From Cyanophora paradoxa (taxonomy: Eukaryota; Glaucocystophyceae; Cyanophorales; Cyanophoraceae): a stretch of 64,000 bases of DNA. The stretch is taken from positions 7,501 through 71,500 of the forward strand of contig QPMI01000265.1 of NCBI GenBank assembly GCA_004431415.1, read 5' to 3'. The translations under genes and the position numbers were made by a program. Below the pieces are notes generated by a model. It did not search any database. It had not been told where the DNA came from and was given only the letters and a program-made list of their open reading frames with translations. This document shows, piece after piece, positions 49,581 to 60,144 of the stretch (within the stretch, counting starts at the first letter, position 1; each line of letters starts with the position of its first letter).

Positions 49581-50957
49581 GAGGCAAGGAGGAGTGACGG
49601 GGCGATTCTCAACAAGGTTTGCCTCACGGCTCCCCGTTTCCACACGCAGAGGAAAAGCCGGATCCACCAGTACAGGGTCACACTTAAAAGTAAAGTTGTA
49701 CTCGGGGCGTTTAGTTGATGGATCACGGCGGTCATAATAAACAGGGTCATGGTCCACAGCAAAATCAGCCAGTTTCTGAGCAGCCACAGCACAAAGTATA
49801 GTTGGGGTGTTCATTGAAAGGGGTAAGAACATTGTGTGGTCGCCAAGAGTAATGTTGGGGTTCGCAGATGCAAGCTCAATTTTTTGAAAAAGCATGTCTG
49901 TGTCAATCTCTGTTGGGGCCTTGCTGGAGACCAGGACGTTGTTAGGTTGGGTGAACGCATGCTGAATTGAGACAAGGACAGTCTGAATAAACTCATCAGA
50001 CTCCATAGTAGCTGCAGTATAAAAGGAATGGTGCGGTGGGGCCGATGGAGGGAGGCTGATAGAAAGTTCGACCAAGACACGGGGCTCAGGATCAGTGGGC
50101 GCCATTTCTTTGCTGAAAGCTGGTACAGAGCCGGGGAGGCAAGAGGCAGAGTTTGCACGGACAAAATCAGTGACAAAGTCCATGTCAGAGAAAAGCAATT
50201 CACGTTTGCTGAGAGAGTCGCGTTCAACGCGCACAGAGGGGAAAGCGTCCAGGATTTTGTCCAAGGTTCCATGGTGCGCCACGAACGACTGGTAGGCGCC
50301 GTGGTCGGGGCAGTGGAAGTCCAGAGTCATGTCAACAGCATTCTTTTCAGTGTTAGAGCGGGCCTCAATGGTAATTCCAGGAGTGTGACCGTGCACACGG
50401 TTGCCCTTCCAATCGGTTGTGTATATCCGGCGCTGAAAAGGAGGAGTTTGGTAGTGCTGAGTCATAGCTTTGATGCGGGTGAGCATGTGTTTCTGTCGAA
50501 CGGAGCCTTGGACTGCTGACACATCGCGGGCTTCCGTGAAACGAGCGGCACCAGGGTTTAACGGGAAACGAAGACGCATTTGACGAGAGACCCCGTCGGC
50601 ATGGAGCAGTTCCATCTTTGTAAGGTACTTCTGAGCGGCCGGCGCGGCACCAAAGGCGTCCTGCTCACGACGGGCGTCACCACGGTGCCAGAGACCGATA
50701 AAACGAGGCCGTTGATCAGGCTTCTGGAGCTTTTGAGAAGCGTCACGCTGCGCAGCCAGTTTCCATTTTTGTACGTTCGCCATAACGGTCAGAGCTCTAC
50801 GCGCGACGCAAGCGTCAGGAACAGGCATAGAGGTAGGCGCAAAACGTAGTAAACTATGCGTATAGATAGAAGGATCAGCGATTTGTGCCCGAGGGCAGAG
50901 AGTTTGCGCCATACGGCAGAAAGTTTGCGCCCGAAGGCAGGAGAGTCCCAGAATCAC
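49413..50957 (-). CDS. Retroelement ORF, 514 aa, unknown family
   Basis: Unrecognised. It starts near the end of the 196-aa ORF in another frame (overlap about 80 bp). It has ordinary complexity and plausible globular composition: WKLAAQRDASQKLQKPDQRP, QRRIYTTDWKGNRVHGHTPG, TLDFHCPDHGAYQSFVAHHG, LFSDMDFVTDFVRANSASC, TMFLPLSMNTPTILCAVAAQ, DHDPVYYDRRDPSTKRPEYN. It ends with the duplicated module DAYGYPDGTIDPSF and SDDSGSPVVLIDYD. A structural (ORF1/gag-like) role is only an inference from its position. No zinc knuckle or polymerase motif is seen. Confidence 0.55.
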   Translation of the reverse strand: MILGLSCLRAQTFCRMAQTLCPRAQIADPSIYTHSLLRFAPTSMPVPDACVARRALTVMANVQKWKLAAQRDASQKLQKPDQRPRFIGLWHRGDARREQDAFGAAPAAQKYLTKMELLHADGVSRQMRLRFPLNPGAARFTEARDVSAVQGSVRQKHMLTRIKAMTQHYQTPPFQRRIYTTDWKGNRVHGHTPGITIEARSNTEKNAVDMTLDFHCPDHGAYQSFVAHHGTLDKILDAFPSVRVERDSLSKRELLFSDMDFVTDFVRANSASCLPGSVPAFSKEMAPTDPEPRVLVELSISLPPSAPPHHSFYTAATMESDEFIQTVLVSIQHAFTQPNNVLVSSKAPTEIDTDMLFQKIELASANPNITLGDHTMFLPLSMNTPTILCAVAAQKLADFAVDHDPVYYDRRDPSTKRPEYNFTFKCDPVLVDPAFPLRVETGSREANLVENRPVTPPCLSDAYGYPDGTIDPSFLPSVKRLHLSSPADLSVLSDDSGSPVVLIDYDTEADAMDL

Positions 50958-51465
50958 GCAAAGGGTAAGAAAAGGTGCGTACCACGCTCCGCGCTGCTGC
51001 CGCTGTGCTGCTACGTGCCTCGCCAGGTTCCGGGGGCGTCACAGTTGCAGAAGCGGGGGCAAGAAGGATGGGCTGAAGAGGGGGCTGAACCAGGAGGACG
51101 TCAGAAAGAGGGCCTCGCAGGGGCGGAAGTGGAGGAGCAAGGGGAAGAGGTAAGAAGGGGTATGGAGCTGCAAGATGACCAGGGACCTGCCGGGGAACAG
51201 GCAAGTGATCATGAAGAGGCCCCGTGACAGCAAGTTGTAAGGAGGGAGGAGGCAGAGGCGGGGCCAGAGGGCCAAGGAGCACAGGGATCGGGACCGCAGG
51301 GAATGGGGGGAAAGGAGCGTCGAGAGGGGCAGCGAGAGCAGGAATAGGAATGGGCCCAAGGGTCACTACAGGGGCCAGAGCAGGAGGGGACGGCGCAGGA
51401 GGCGGGCGACCACCAGGGATCCCCAACGGGACATTCCCACGAACGGCAAACTCCGCAGGATTCAA
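50875..51465 (-). CDS. Retroelement 5' ORF, Pro-rich, 196 aa
   Basis: First frame from the element's 5' end: MNPAEFAVRGNVPLGIPGGR, then a Pro/Leu/Ala-rich tract (PIPIPALAAPLDAPFPPFPA). Its end contains three imperfect repeats of LLPSGANFLPYGANSLPSG type. It overlaps the 514-aa ORF in a different frame. Family unknown; the biased composition makes coding status uncertain. Confidence 0.35.
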   Translation of the reverse strand: MNPAEFAVRGNVPLGIPGGRPPPAPSPPALAPVVTLGPIPIPALAAPLDAPFPPFPAVPIPVLLGPLAPPLPPPSLQLAVTGPLHDHLPVPRQVPGHLAAPYPFLPLPLAPPLPPLRGPLSDVLLVQPPLQPILLAPASATVTPPEPGEARSSTAAAARSVVRTFSYPLRDSGTLLPSGANFLPYGANSLPSGTNR

Positions 51466-52660
51466 TTTATAAGTTATGTGATTGCAGCATGCATATACTA
51501 GGTCTTCAAGGCTTCGACTCGCCCCCGCCCGCCCCTGCTCGTCTCATATGCATGATCCGATGATCAGGATGTGCGCGCAAGGGGGGTTAAACGTTCTGAA
51601 TTGAAACACGTGAAGCTTAAGACAGCTTCTAGGCCGCCGGCGCCTGACTCTAAAAGCGCCCACCGCGCCTCGCCCCGCGCCGCCCTGCCGCGTTCGAATT
51701 CTAGCCGCGCCCTAGGCCTCGCCCGGCGAGCCGTGCCGCCGCTTGCCGCGCCTCCGCCCCGCCCGGCGAGCCGCACCGCGCGCCGCCCATCGCGAGCTTG
51801 AATTCGAAGATGCCTTGATGCCTTCAAGGCTTCATGATCAACGTTAACGTTGATTGACCTCCCCTCGGGGTCGCGCGCTCCGCGCGCGACCCCTCGGCTC
51901 GGCCCGGATCGGCGACCAAGTCCTTTACTAATTGTTACTTAATGTATAAGTTATGTGATTGCAGCATGCATATACTAGGTCTTCAAGGCTTCGACTCGCC
52001 CCCGCCCGCCCCTGCTCGTCTCATGATCAGGATGTACATGTGCGCGCGCGCAAGGGGGGTTAAACGTTCTGAATTGCAACACGTGAAGCTTAAGACAGCT
52101 TCTAGGCCGCCGGCGCCTGACTCTAAAAGCGCCCACCGCGCCTCGCCCCGCGCCGCCCTGCCGCGTTCGAATTCTAGCCGCGCCCTAGGCCTCGCCCGGC
52201 GAGCCGTGCCGCCGCTTGCCGCGCCTCCGCCCCGCCCGGCGAGCCGCACCGCGCGCCGCCCATCGCGAGCTTGAATTCGAAGATGCCTTGATGCCTTCAT
52301 GATCAACGTTAACGTTGATTGACCTCCCCTCGGGGTCGCGCGCTCCGCGCGCGACCCCTCGGCTCGGCCCGGATCGGCGACCAAGTCCTTTACTAATTGT
52401 TACTTAAGTTATGTGATTGCAGCATGCATATACTAGGTCTTCAAGGCTTCGACTCGCCCCCGCCCGCCCCTGCTCGTCTCATGATCAGGATGTGCGCGCA
52501 AGGGGGGTTAAACGTTCTGAATTGCAACACGTGAAGCTTAAGACAGCTTCTAGGCCGCCGGCGCCTGACTCTAAAAGCGCCCACCGCGCCTCGCCCCGCG
52601 CCGCCCTGCCGCGTTCGAATTCTAGCCGCGCCCTAGGCCTCGCCCGGCGAGCCGTGCCGC
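51464..52660. repeat. ~470-bp tandem repeat units (three, right of the insertion)
   Basis: Units start AAGTTATGTGATTGCAGCAT near 51472, 51950 and 52407. Each contains TACTAGGTCTTCAAGGCTTC, GGGGGGTTAAACGTTCTGAA, TCTAGGCCGCCGGCGCCTGA, one or two copies of a CG-rich 40-mer and AACGTTAACGTTGATT. They also carry a perfect 11-bp stem GGGGTCGCGCG / CGCGCGACCCC with a 5-base loop, then TTTACTAATTGTTACTTAA. Units 1 and 2 are nearly identical. The third lacks the hairpin half and runs into the minisatellite. The first target-site duplication copy on the right is 51464-51475. Confidence 0.88.
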
Positions 52661-53235
52661 CGCTTGCCGCGCCTCCGCCCCGCCCGGCGAGCCGTGCCGC
52701 CGCCCGCCGCACCTCCGCCCCGCGCCGAGAGCCGCTTCGCCGCCCGCCGCGCCTCCGCCCGCGCCGAGAGCCGCTTCGCCGCCCGCCGCGCCTCCGCCCC
52801 GCCCGGCGCGCCGCTCCGCCGCCCGTCGCGCCTTCGCCTCGCCCGGTGAGCAGCGCCGCCGACCGCCCCGCCTGCGCCCCGCCCGGCGCGCCACGCCGCC
52901 GCCCGCTGCACATGCGCCCCGCCCGGCGAGCCACGCCGCCGCCCGCCGCGCCTCCGCCCTGCCCGGAGAGCCCGCCGCCCGCCGCGCCTCCGCCCCGCCC
53001 GGCGCGCCGCGCCGCCGCCCGCCGCGCCTCCGCCCCGCCCGGCGCGCCGCTCCGCCGCCCGCCGCGCCTCCGCCCCGCCCGGAGAGCCGCGCCGCCGCCC
53101 GCCGCGCCTCCGCCCCGCCCGGCGAGCCACGCCGCCGCCCGCCGCGCCTCCGCCCCGCCCGGCGCGCCGCTCCGCCGCCCGCCGCGCCTCCGCCCCGCCC
53201 GGCGAGCCGTGCTGCCGCCCGCCGCGCCTCCGCCC
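52660..53235. repeat. 40-bp GC-rich minisatellite (about 14 copies)
   Basis: Period 40 is exact over much of the array: GCCGCGCCTCCGCCCCGCCC recurs at 53061, 53101, 53141, 53181. The unit also contains GGCGAGCCG(T/C) or GGCGCGCCG and GCCGCCGCCC. One or two such units already exist in each 470-bp repeat, so the array looks like a local expansion. Open frames here (for example 52417-53271) are repeat artefacts. Confidence 0.92.
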
Positions 53236-54028
53236 ACGTACGCGCGCGCGTTCGCGGCTATAGCGTTTTAGTGCTTAACGAGGAGATGCTAATGGTTTCG
53301 ATCTGCGGGGCAGCTCTCCTGAAAGAGCGAAGCCGCGAGGGATGATAACGCTGATAGCCGAGCGTAGTCAGCACGATCACATCGCAAGCGTGCCTACCAT
53401 TCGTTTCACGCCTTTCGCAGCAGATGCGACTTCCTTGGACATGGTTCCCCGGAACCGGAGACCTGCGACAAGACGGCACGCTAATCAGCTCGACCTTTCC
53501 GACAAGCTGCGCTAAGCTCACAAGCCGGACGTACCTGATCACGCATACGACCTCCGAAACAACAGCCCGGCCTTTACACAGCAACGACCACCGACGGCGA
53601 AGCACTGCGACCAGGGTACTTCACAGGTCGACCTGGGGATACACCAACTCTACGTTCCCTCGACTCCAGCACTTGCGCAAGCTTTGGCGCATGCAACGCG
53701 TAGCGCTGCAAACTATGCCCTAGCCCATTCTTAATCTTATGCATTTATAATGATTACCTGGGCGTGACGGCGTCACAAAACACTACCGTGACGGCGAGTC
53801 TGCGCTGACGTATCTTTTCTATTGAGTTCTTCAGAAGCTTGTACCCGTTTTTGTTAGCGAAAAAAATCGACCCCTTCTGAAAAGCGACACAGGTAGAGCT
53901 CACTTCGTTCGCCGCTTCGCGGCTTCTCTGCGTTCGCGACGAGTTTACGACGAAAGTCAGTGCTATACCCAGCTTGCATGCGCTAGCTGGGCTCGCGTGC
54001 CGAATTACGCGCAAGGAATCGACTCACG
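53236..54028. other. 5' flank of cycloartenol synthase, no gene recognised
   Basis: About 790 bp of balanced composition between the minisatellite and the cycloartenol synthase start. A 115-aa minus frame (53605-53258) has no recognisable similarity. The promoter is presumably in the last few hundred bases. Confidence 0.5.
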
Positions 54029-57000
54029 ATGCCGTCCTACTGGTCGCTCGTGTGCGAGAACGGGCGCCAGGTTCGTCCTGCGAACGCGATAGCGGCGCGT
54101 CGCGCGCGGATCTAGCACTCGGTCCAGTGTCTCTAAATGCGTGGAGTAGGTAGCGCACGTATTCGGCGGCCCTCCCCGCTCCCGCCGCGAGTTGCGGTGC
54201 TGGAAGCGCGTTAAAGAAGTAGCGCCCGCCGTGCTGGGCTGCCGGGGCCTCTTGTTGAATTAGCGATTCGAGCGCAGTCGCTCCCACGCCTACAGGCTGC
54301 CGTGCCGGCTTGACCTCCCTACTGTGTGCAGGTGTGGAAGTACATCGAGGCCGGTCAGTATGTCGCGTCCGAAAAGGCCGCAGAGTTCAACCGGAGATGC
54401 AACGAGGCGCGCGACCTCTTCACGAAGAACCGTTTGACGCAGAAGGCGCGCCGTTACCGGCCCGAGCGCCTGGCGTGACGCGGATCCTCGGGCGGGCTGA
54501 CGCGGGTGCAGAACTCGGCGGACCGCATCTACCGGCTGCAGAGAGCGGTGTTCGGGCCAGCGTCGGCGAAGAAGGCGCAGGTCGGGGTGGAGAGTCCGAG
54601 CGGCGCGAAGGCGAAGACGCCCGAGGAGGCTGCGCGGCGCGCGACGAGCTTCTTCTCCGAGCTGCAGGACGACGACGGCCACTGGCCCGCTGGTCCGCCT
54701 CCCCTACCCGCCGCGCGCTGAAACCTGAGCGCCGCCCTCGCAGACTACGGCGGTCCGATGTTCCTCCTCCCGGGTGCGCCCTTGGCGGGGCGGAGGGGGC
54801 GGGGCGGGCGCTGAGGGGTGCGGCGCAGGGCTCGTGTTCACGTGCTACATCTCGAAGACGGAGCTGTCGGCCGCGCAGAAGTCGGAGATGATCCGCTACC
54901 TCACCAACCACCAGAACGCCGACGGCGGCTGGGGGACGTGCGCGCCGCCAGCCGCCCGGCGGGGGCGGGGGGCGACGGGGCGGCAGGCACATCGAGAGCA
55001 AGTCGACGATGTTCGGGTCGACGCTGAACTACGTGGCGCTGCGCGTCCTCGGCGTCCCCAAGGACGACCCCCGCGCCATCGCCGGCCGCAACTTCCTGAA
55101 GTCCCAGGGCGGCGCCGTAGGGGCCCCCTCCTGGGCCAAGTTCTGGGCCCGCCCCGCCCCGCCCCGCGCCCCGGCGCCGCTGACCCGGCCCCAGCTCGCC
55201 GCCATGAACCTCTATGACTGGAACGGGCTCAACCCCATCACCCCGGAGCTCTGGCACGCCGCCCCGCCCCGCCCCGCCCCGCCCCGCCCGCTGACCCCCG
55301 CCAGGCTGCTCCCGTACTGGGCGCCGGTGTGCCCGGGGCGCATGTGGTGCCACTGCCGCGTGGTGTACCTGCCGATGGCGTACGTGTACGGGGCGCGGGC
55401 CGTGCCGCCCCTCGACGAGCTTCTCCTCTCGCTGCGCGAGGCGCCCCGCCCGCCGCCCCGCCGTCGCCGCGACGTGACGCGCGCGCAGGAGATCCACGCG
55501 GAGCCGTACGAGCAGATCCGCTGGAGCTCCCTCCGCGACAACTGCCACCCCAACGACACCTACACGAAGCAGTCCTGGGTCCTGAAGATCACCAACCGTG
55601 CGCCCCGCGCGCCCCCGGGTCCCCCCGCAGGCGGGCGAGGGCCCCCGCAGGGTTGACGGTGCTGTACGAGAAGATCTACATCCCGTGGCTGCGGCGGCGG
55701 GCCCTCAAGTGCTGCATCGACCACATCCAGTCCGAGGACCGCAACACCAAGTACATCTGCATCGGGCCGGTGGGCGGGGCGGGGCGGGGGCGGGGCGGCG
55801 GCGGGGGGCGAGCGGGAGGGCGGGCGCGCAGGTGAACAAGACGATGAACATGCTCTCGATCTTCCACGAGTTCGGGGAGTGCGAGGCGCTGGAGCGGCAC
55901 CGGGAGCGCCTCGCCGACTACCTCTGGCTCGCCGAGGACGGCATGAAGATGCAGGGCTACAACGGCTCCCAGCTCTGGGACTGCGCCTTCGCCGTCCAGG
56001 CCATGATCACCACGGGCCCGCCCCGCCCCGCGCCCCCGCCCCGCCCCCCGGCTGACTTCACCCCGCGCAGGCCTCACCGCCGAGCTCCAGGAGACGCTCG
56101 CCAAGGCGTACATGTACATCGACACTTCGCAGGCGCGGCGCGGCTCGCGCGCTGGCGGGGCGCGGGGCCGGCGGGGGGCGAGCGAAACGCCGGCAGGTGC
56201 GGGAGGACGTGCCGGAGATGGCCAAGTACTACCGCCACATCTCCAACGGGGCCTGGCCCTTCAGCACCATCGACCACGGCTGGCCCATCTCCGACTGCAC
56301 CGCCGAGGGCCTCAAGGCCACCCTCATGCTCCACAAGCTCCCGTGCGCCCCGCAGGCCGCCGCGCGCCGGCCGCGCGCCGCGGCGGGTGAGCCGGCGCAG
56401 GTACATCAAGAAGTCGCGGCGGATCTCGGACGAGCGGCTCTTCGACGCCGTCAACGTCATCCTCTCGCTGCAGAGCGTCGATGGGGGTTGGGCGACCTAC
56501 GAGCAGCGCCGCGGCTCCTACCTCCTCGAGCTCATCAACCCCTCCGAGGTCTTCGGTGCGGTGGCCCCTGCGCCGCCGCCGGCGCGGGGCCGGCGACGGG
56601 GCGGCAGGGGAGATCATGGTGGACTACCCGTGCGTGGAGTGCACGTCGGCCTGCGTCACCGCCCTCTCCGCCTTCATGAAGGACTACCCCGAGCACCGCG
56701 CCAAGGAGCTCAAGTGCGCCTCCCGCCGCCGCCGCCGCCGCCCCGCCGACGCCGGCGCAGGAAGGCGGTGCAGCGCGGCGTGCGCTTCATCAAGCAGATC
56801 CAGCGCAAGGACGGCTCCTGGTGCCGCCCGCCGCCCCGCCGGCCCGAGCGGGGGCCTCACGGGGCGCAGGATGGGCTCCTGGGCGGTCTGCTTCACGTAC
56901 GGGGCCTGGTTCGGCGTCTCGGGCCTGGTGGCGGCCGGCGAGAGCCTCGACTCGCCCGCCATCCGCAAGGCCTGCCAGTACCTCGTCGACCGCCAGCGCC

Positions 57001-57481
57001 CCGACGGAGGCTGGGGTCCGCCCCCGCCCCCGCCCGCCCCCGCCCTCACCGCCTGACCGCGGCGGCCGGCAGGGGAGTGCTACCTGGTGCGGGGGCGGGG
57101 CGCGGGGTGCGGGGGCGGCGGGGCGGACGCTGAGCTGGGCGCAGTCGTGCGTGGAGAAGAAGTACGTGCAGAACCCGGAGCGCTCGCAGGTCGTCGACAC
57201 GGCCTGGGCCCTCATCGCCCTCATGACCGCCCACTGGCACGACCCCGCCCCCGTCAAGAAGGGCATCCAGGCGCGTCCCGGCCCGCCCCGCCCCGTGCCG
57301 CCCGGGCCGACGCCGGGTGCAGTTCCTGGTCGAGAGCCAGCTGGCGAACGGGGACTGGCCGCAGCAGGGGATCAGCGGCGTGTTCAACCGCAACTGCATG
57401 ATCACGTACACCACGTACCGCAACACCTTCCCCACGTGGGCCATCGGCCTCTACACCAACCACTACTCCAAGAACCATTAG
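54029..57481 (+). CDS. CAS1: Cycloartenol synthase (oxidosqualene cyclase)
   Basis: Cyclises 2,3-oxidosqualene to the first sterol ring system at the ER membrane. Exon 1 [14 protein letters not shown] is joined through a 261-nt intron (54071-54331) to [22 protein letters not shown]-type motifs ([16 protein letters not shown]) recur. The catalytic acid motif lies in [16 protein letters not shown]. The His and Ile before DCTAE, and Tyr in [15 protein letters not shown], are the residues that distinguish cycloartenol from lanosterol synthases (which have Thr, Cys/Gln and Val). It ends [20 protein letters not shown] plus NH. Introns are tiny and C-rich, with CTGAC near the acceptor. The length is close to full for the family. 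Confidence 0.93.
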
Positions 57482-57657
57482 CCCCGCCCGCCCTCCCCCG
57501 CTCCCTCTCGAGCCCCACGCCGCCTCGCGAAGCGTGCAGCGCGTGCAGCGAAGTGCAGCTCGCGCGGGCGCGATCGCTTGAAAAGGGACGATCTGCATTG
57601 AAACGAACTAAAGAAGGCTGCGGGTGCGGGGGAGGGGCTAAGGAGGGGCCGGGGGCT
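57482..57657. terminator. Convergent CAS/chaperonin 60 spacer
   Basis: 176 bp between stop codons, with a short TGAAACGAAC(T)AAAG stretch near 57599-57614. No canonical poly-A signal is obvious. Confidence 0.35.
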
Positions 57658-59967
57658 CTAGACGGCGATCTCGCCCTCTTCGTACTCGCGCTGCTTGACC
57701 TCCTTGACGGGGATGCTCGTGACGAGGGCCTTGGTGGTGAGGACGAGGGCCCCCACCGAGCACGCGTTCTCGAGGGCGGAGCGCGTGACCTTGGCGGGGT
57801 CGAGCACGCCGGCCTCCATCATGTCCTCGATCTTGCCCGTCGACGCGTTGTAGCCGACGCTGAACGGCAGGTCCCGCACCTTGGCGACGATCACGTCGCC
57901 CTCCTCCCCGGCGTTGTGCGCGATCTGCCGCAGCGGCGCGAGCATCGCCTTGATGACGACGTCGGCGCCCATGCGCTCGTCCTCGTCGGCGAGGCTGGCC
58001 TTGTACTCCTCCACGCGGGGGACGAGCTTGACGAGGCAGGTGCCGCCGCCGGGGATGACGCCCTCCTCGACGGCCGCCTTGGTCGCGTTCACGGCGTCCT
58101 CGAAGCGCAGCTTGTTCGACTCCATCTCCGTCTCCGTCATCGCCCCCACCTTGATCACCGCCAGCCCGCCTGCCCGCCCCGTCGGCCCCGCCCCGCCCAC
58201 CCCGGCGGGGGGCCTGCGCAGGGGCGCACCGGCGAGCTTGTTGATGCGCTCTGTGAGCTTCTCCTTGTCGTAGTAGGTGTCGGCCTCGGCGAGGTCCTTC
58301 TGCAGCTGCTTCACCCGCGACTGCAGCTCCTCCGGGTTCGCCGAGTCTGCCGCCCCGCGTCGGCCCCCGTCCCGCCCCCGCCCCGCGCCCCGCGCCCCAG
58401 CCGCCGCGCACTCGAGACGAGGACGGTCTTGCCCTGGTACACAAAGACCTTGCGGGCCGTCCCTAGGTCCTCCATCTTCGCCGTCTCCAGCTTCACGCCC
58501 TGGTCCTCGATGAAGGCCCGCCCGCCTGCGGCCCCGCGTGTCGGCCGCCGCTCGGCGAGGCGGGGCCGAGGGGGGCCGCGCGAGGGACGGATGGCGGACC
58601 GGTGAGGATGGCGATGTCCTCGAGGTTCTGCCTCCGGCGGTCGGCGAAGGAGGGGGCGCGGATGGCGGCGACGTTGAGGACGCCGGCGATCTTGTTGAGC
58701 ACGAGGGTCTGCAGGGCCTCCCCGCTGACGTCGTCGGCGATGATGAGGAGCGGCTTGCCGGCCTGCGTGACCTTCTCGAGGATGGGCACGATGTCCGCCA
58801 CGCTCTTGATCTTGAGGTCCGTCAGCAGGATCTTCGCGTCCTCGAACTCGACCAGCGAGCGCGACTGGTTGTTGATGAACTGCGCCGAGATGTAGCCGCG
58901 GTCGATCTCCATCCCCTCCTCCACCTCCACGACCGTCTCCGTCGACTGCGAGCTCTCAAGAGTGATGACGCCCGTGCGCCCCACCTGCTTCATCGCGTCC
59001 CCTGCCCGCGTGCCGCCTCAGCGCCCCCTCGCGCGGCCCCGGCGCGGGGCGCCCCGCACCGATGATCTTGCCGATTTCAGGGTCCGACGCGGAGATGGTG
59101 GCGACCTTCTCGAACTCGTCGTCCGCGATCCTCGTCGCGACCTTCGTCACCTCCTCGCGCACGAACTGGCACGTCTTGTCGATGCCCCGCTTGATCCCGA
59201 TAGGGTTCGCGCCGGCCGCCACCAGCCGCAGACCCTCGTTCACGATCTCGCGCGCCAGCACGGTCGCTGGCGAAGCGGAGGCGTCGAAAAAGGAGGAGGA
59301 AACCAATGCGCGGCGTTCCGACGCCCCGCGCACCGGTTGTCGTCCCGTCGCCGGCCACATCATTCGTGCGCGAAGCGATCTCCTGGACAAGGCGCACGCC
59401 TGCTCGGAGGTCGGCGCACGACCGCTCCCATGGCAAGCTAGCCGCGCGCACCTGCGTTTTCCTCGGGATTCTCGAGCTCGACCTGCTGGGCGATTGTGAC
59501 GCCGTCGTTGACTGCAGGCACGAGCGGCGTCAGGAAAGCGCGCGCGGCTGCGGACGCCCTGCGTACCGATGTAAGGCGCCCCGAACTTGTTCTGGAGCAC
59601 GACGTTGCGGCCCTTGGGACCCATGCTGAAGGTTCGAGAATGTTCAGAGGCGGAAGGGCACCGATCTCGTGATCGGGGGGAGGCGGGCTCACGTAAGCGC
59701 GACTGCGTTGGCCACGGCCTCCACCCCGCGCCGCAGAGCTTCCTGGGAGTGCTCGTCGAAGGACACAATCTTGGACATGCGGATCCCCGTCTGGCTGGCG
59801 CTAGCGCGGATCCTCCGCTCTGCATCGCGCTGGCCCTGGAAGAAGCGGCGTGTGCTAGAGAGCGCCGAAGGAGGTGCGCGCCGAAGGCTCGAGAAGCTCG
59901 AGCTAAGACCGAGCTTCTTCTGTGAGACCACCGAGGCGGCTGCCGGGACAACGAATGCGTGATCCAT
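57658..59967 (-). CDS. Chaperonin 60 (GroEL family), probably plastid beta-like
   Basis: Folds proteins in a GroEL-type ring. It begins [20 protein letters not shown], with a Ser/Arg-rich extension ([20 protein letters not shown]) that looks like an organelle-targeting peptide. The mature part starts near [20 protein letters not shown]. Hallmarks: [30 protein letters not shown] (spliced), [11 protein letters not shown] with the ATPase Asp, and [28 protein letters not shown] and [20 protein letters not shown] resemble the plastid beta subunit more than mitochondrial HSP60. [10 protein letters not shown] is also present. It ends [12 protein letters not shown], without a Gly-Met tail. Short introns. 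Mitochondrial targeting is not excluded. Confidence 0.85.
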
Positions 59968-60144
59968 GAGCCGTGAACAATCCCGAACAAGCCCGCGAGC
60001 TGTGATGGAGGACCCGAACGCACAAATCGCAGTCCGCAATCGCGTACCCGCCTAACACAGATAGCGCTCTCCCAGCATCGCAGTTTGCGTCCCAGCTCTC
60101 AACTAGAGACATCGCAGACCTAGCCGGCACCTCGCGGCGGCCTC

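Larger units (their letters stand above)
47014..51463 (-). mobile_element. 4.45-kb minus-strand retroelement-like insertion with poly-A tail and 12-bp TSD
   Basis: Flanked by perfect 12-bp duplications AATTTATAAGTT (47002-47013 and 51464-51475). The empty site is preserved in the neighbouring tandem units, where TTGTTACTTAA runs straight on to AAGTTATGTGATTGCAGC. The minus strand ends in a short A tail next to the left duplication, as expected of target-primed retroposition. Inside, on the minus strand in order, are ORFs of 196, 514 and 448 residues and shorter frames. No reverse transcriptase, endonuclease, gag or integrase motif is recognised. Composition differs from the surrounding CG-rich repeats. 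It may be non-autonomous, or an element of an unknown class. Confidence 0.8.

Noticed and set aside
52660-53235. CRISPR-like array
   Set aside because: The 40-bp units are contiguous with no unique spacers, and the genome is eukaryotic.
52417-53271. 284-aa frame and similar minus frames over the minisatellite
   Set aside because: Purely repeat-derived; the period of 40 shifts frame every unit, and the sequence is Ala/Arg/Pro low complexity.
53258-53605. 115-aa minus frame upstream of cycloartenol synthase
   Set aside because: No recognisable motif, no coherent exon context; likely chance.
57658-59967. Mitochondrial HSP60 or a bacterial contaminant for the chaperonin
   Set aside because: Introns and a targeting extension exclude bacterial origin. 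Middle-domain phrases resemble plastid beta chaperonin, although mitochondrial targeting cannot be excluded.
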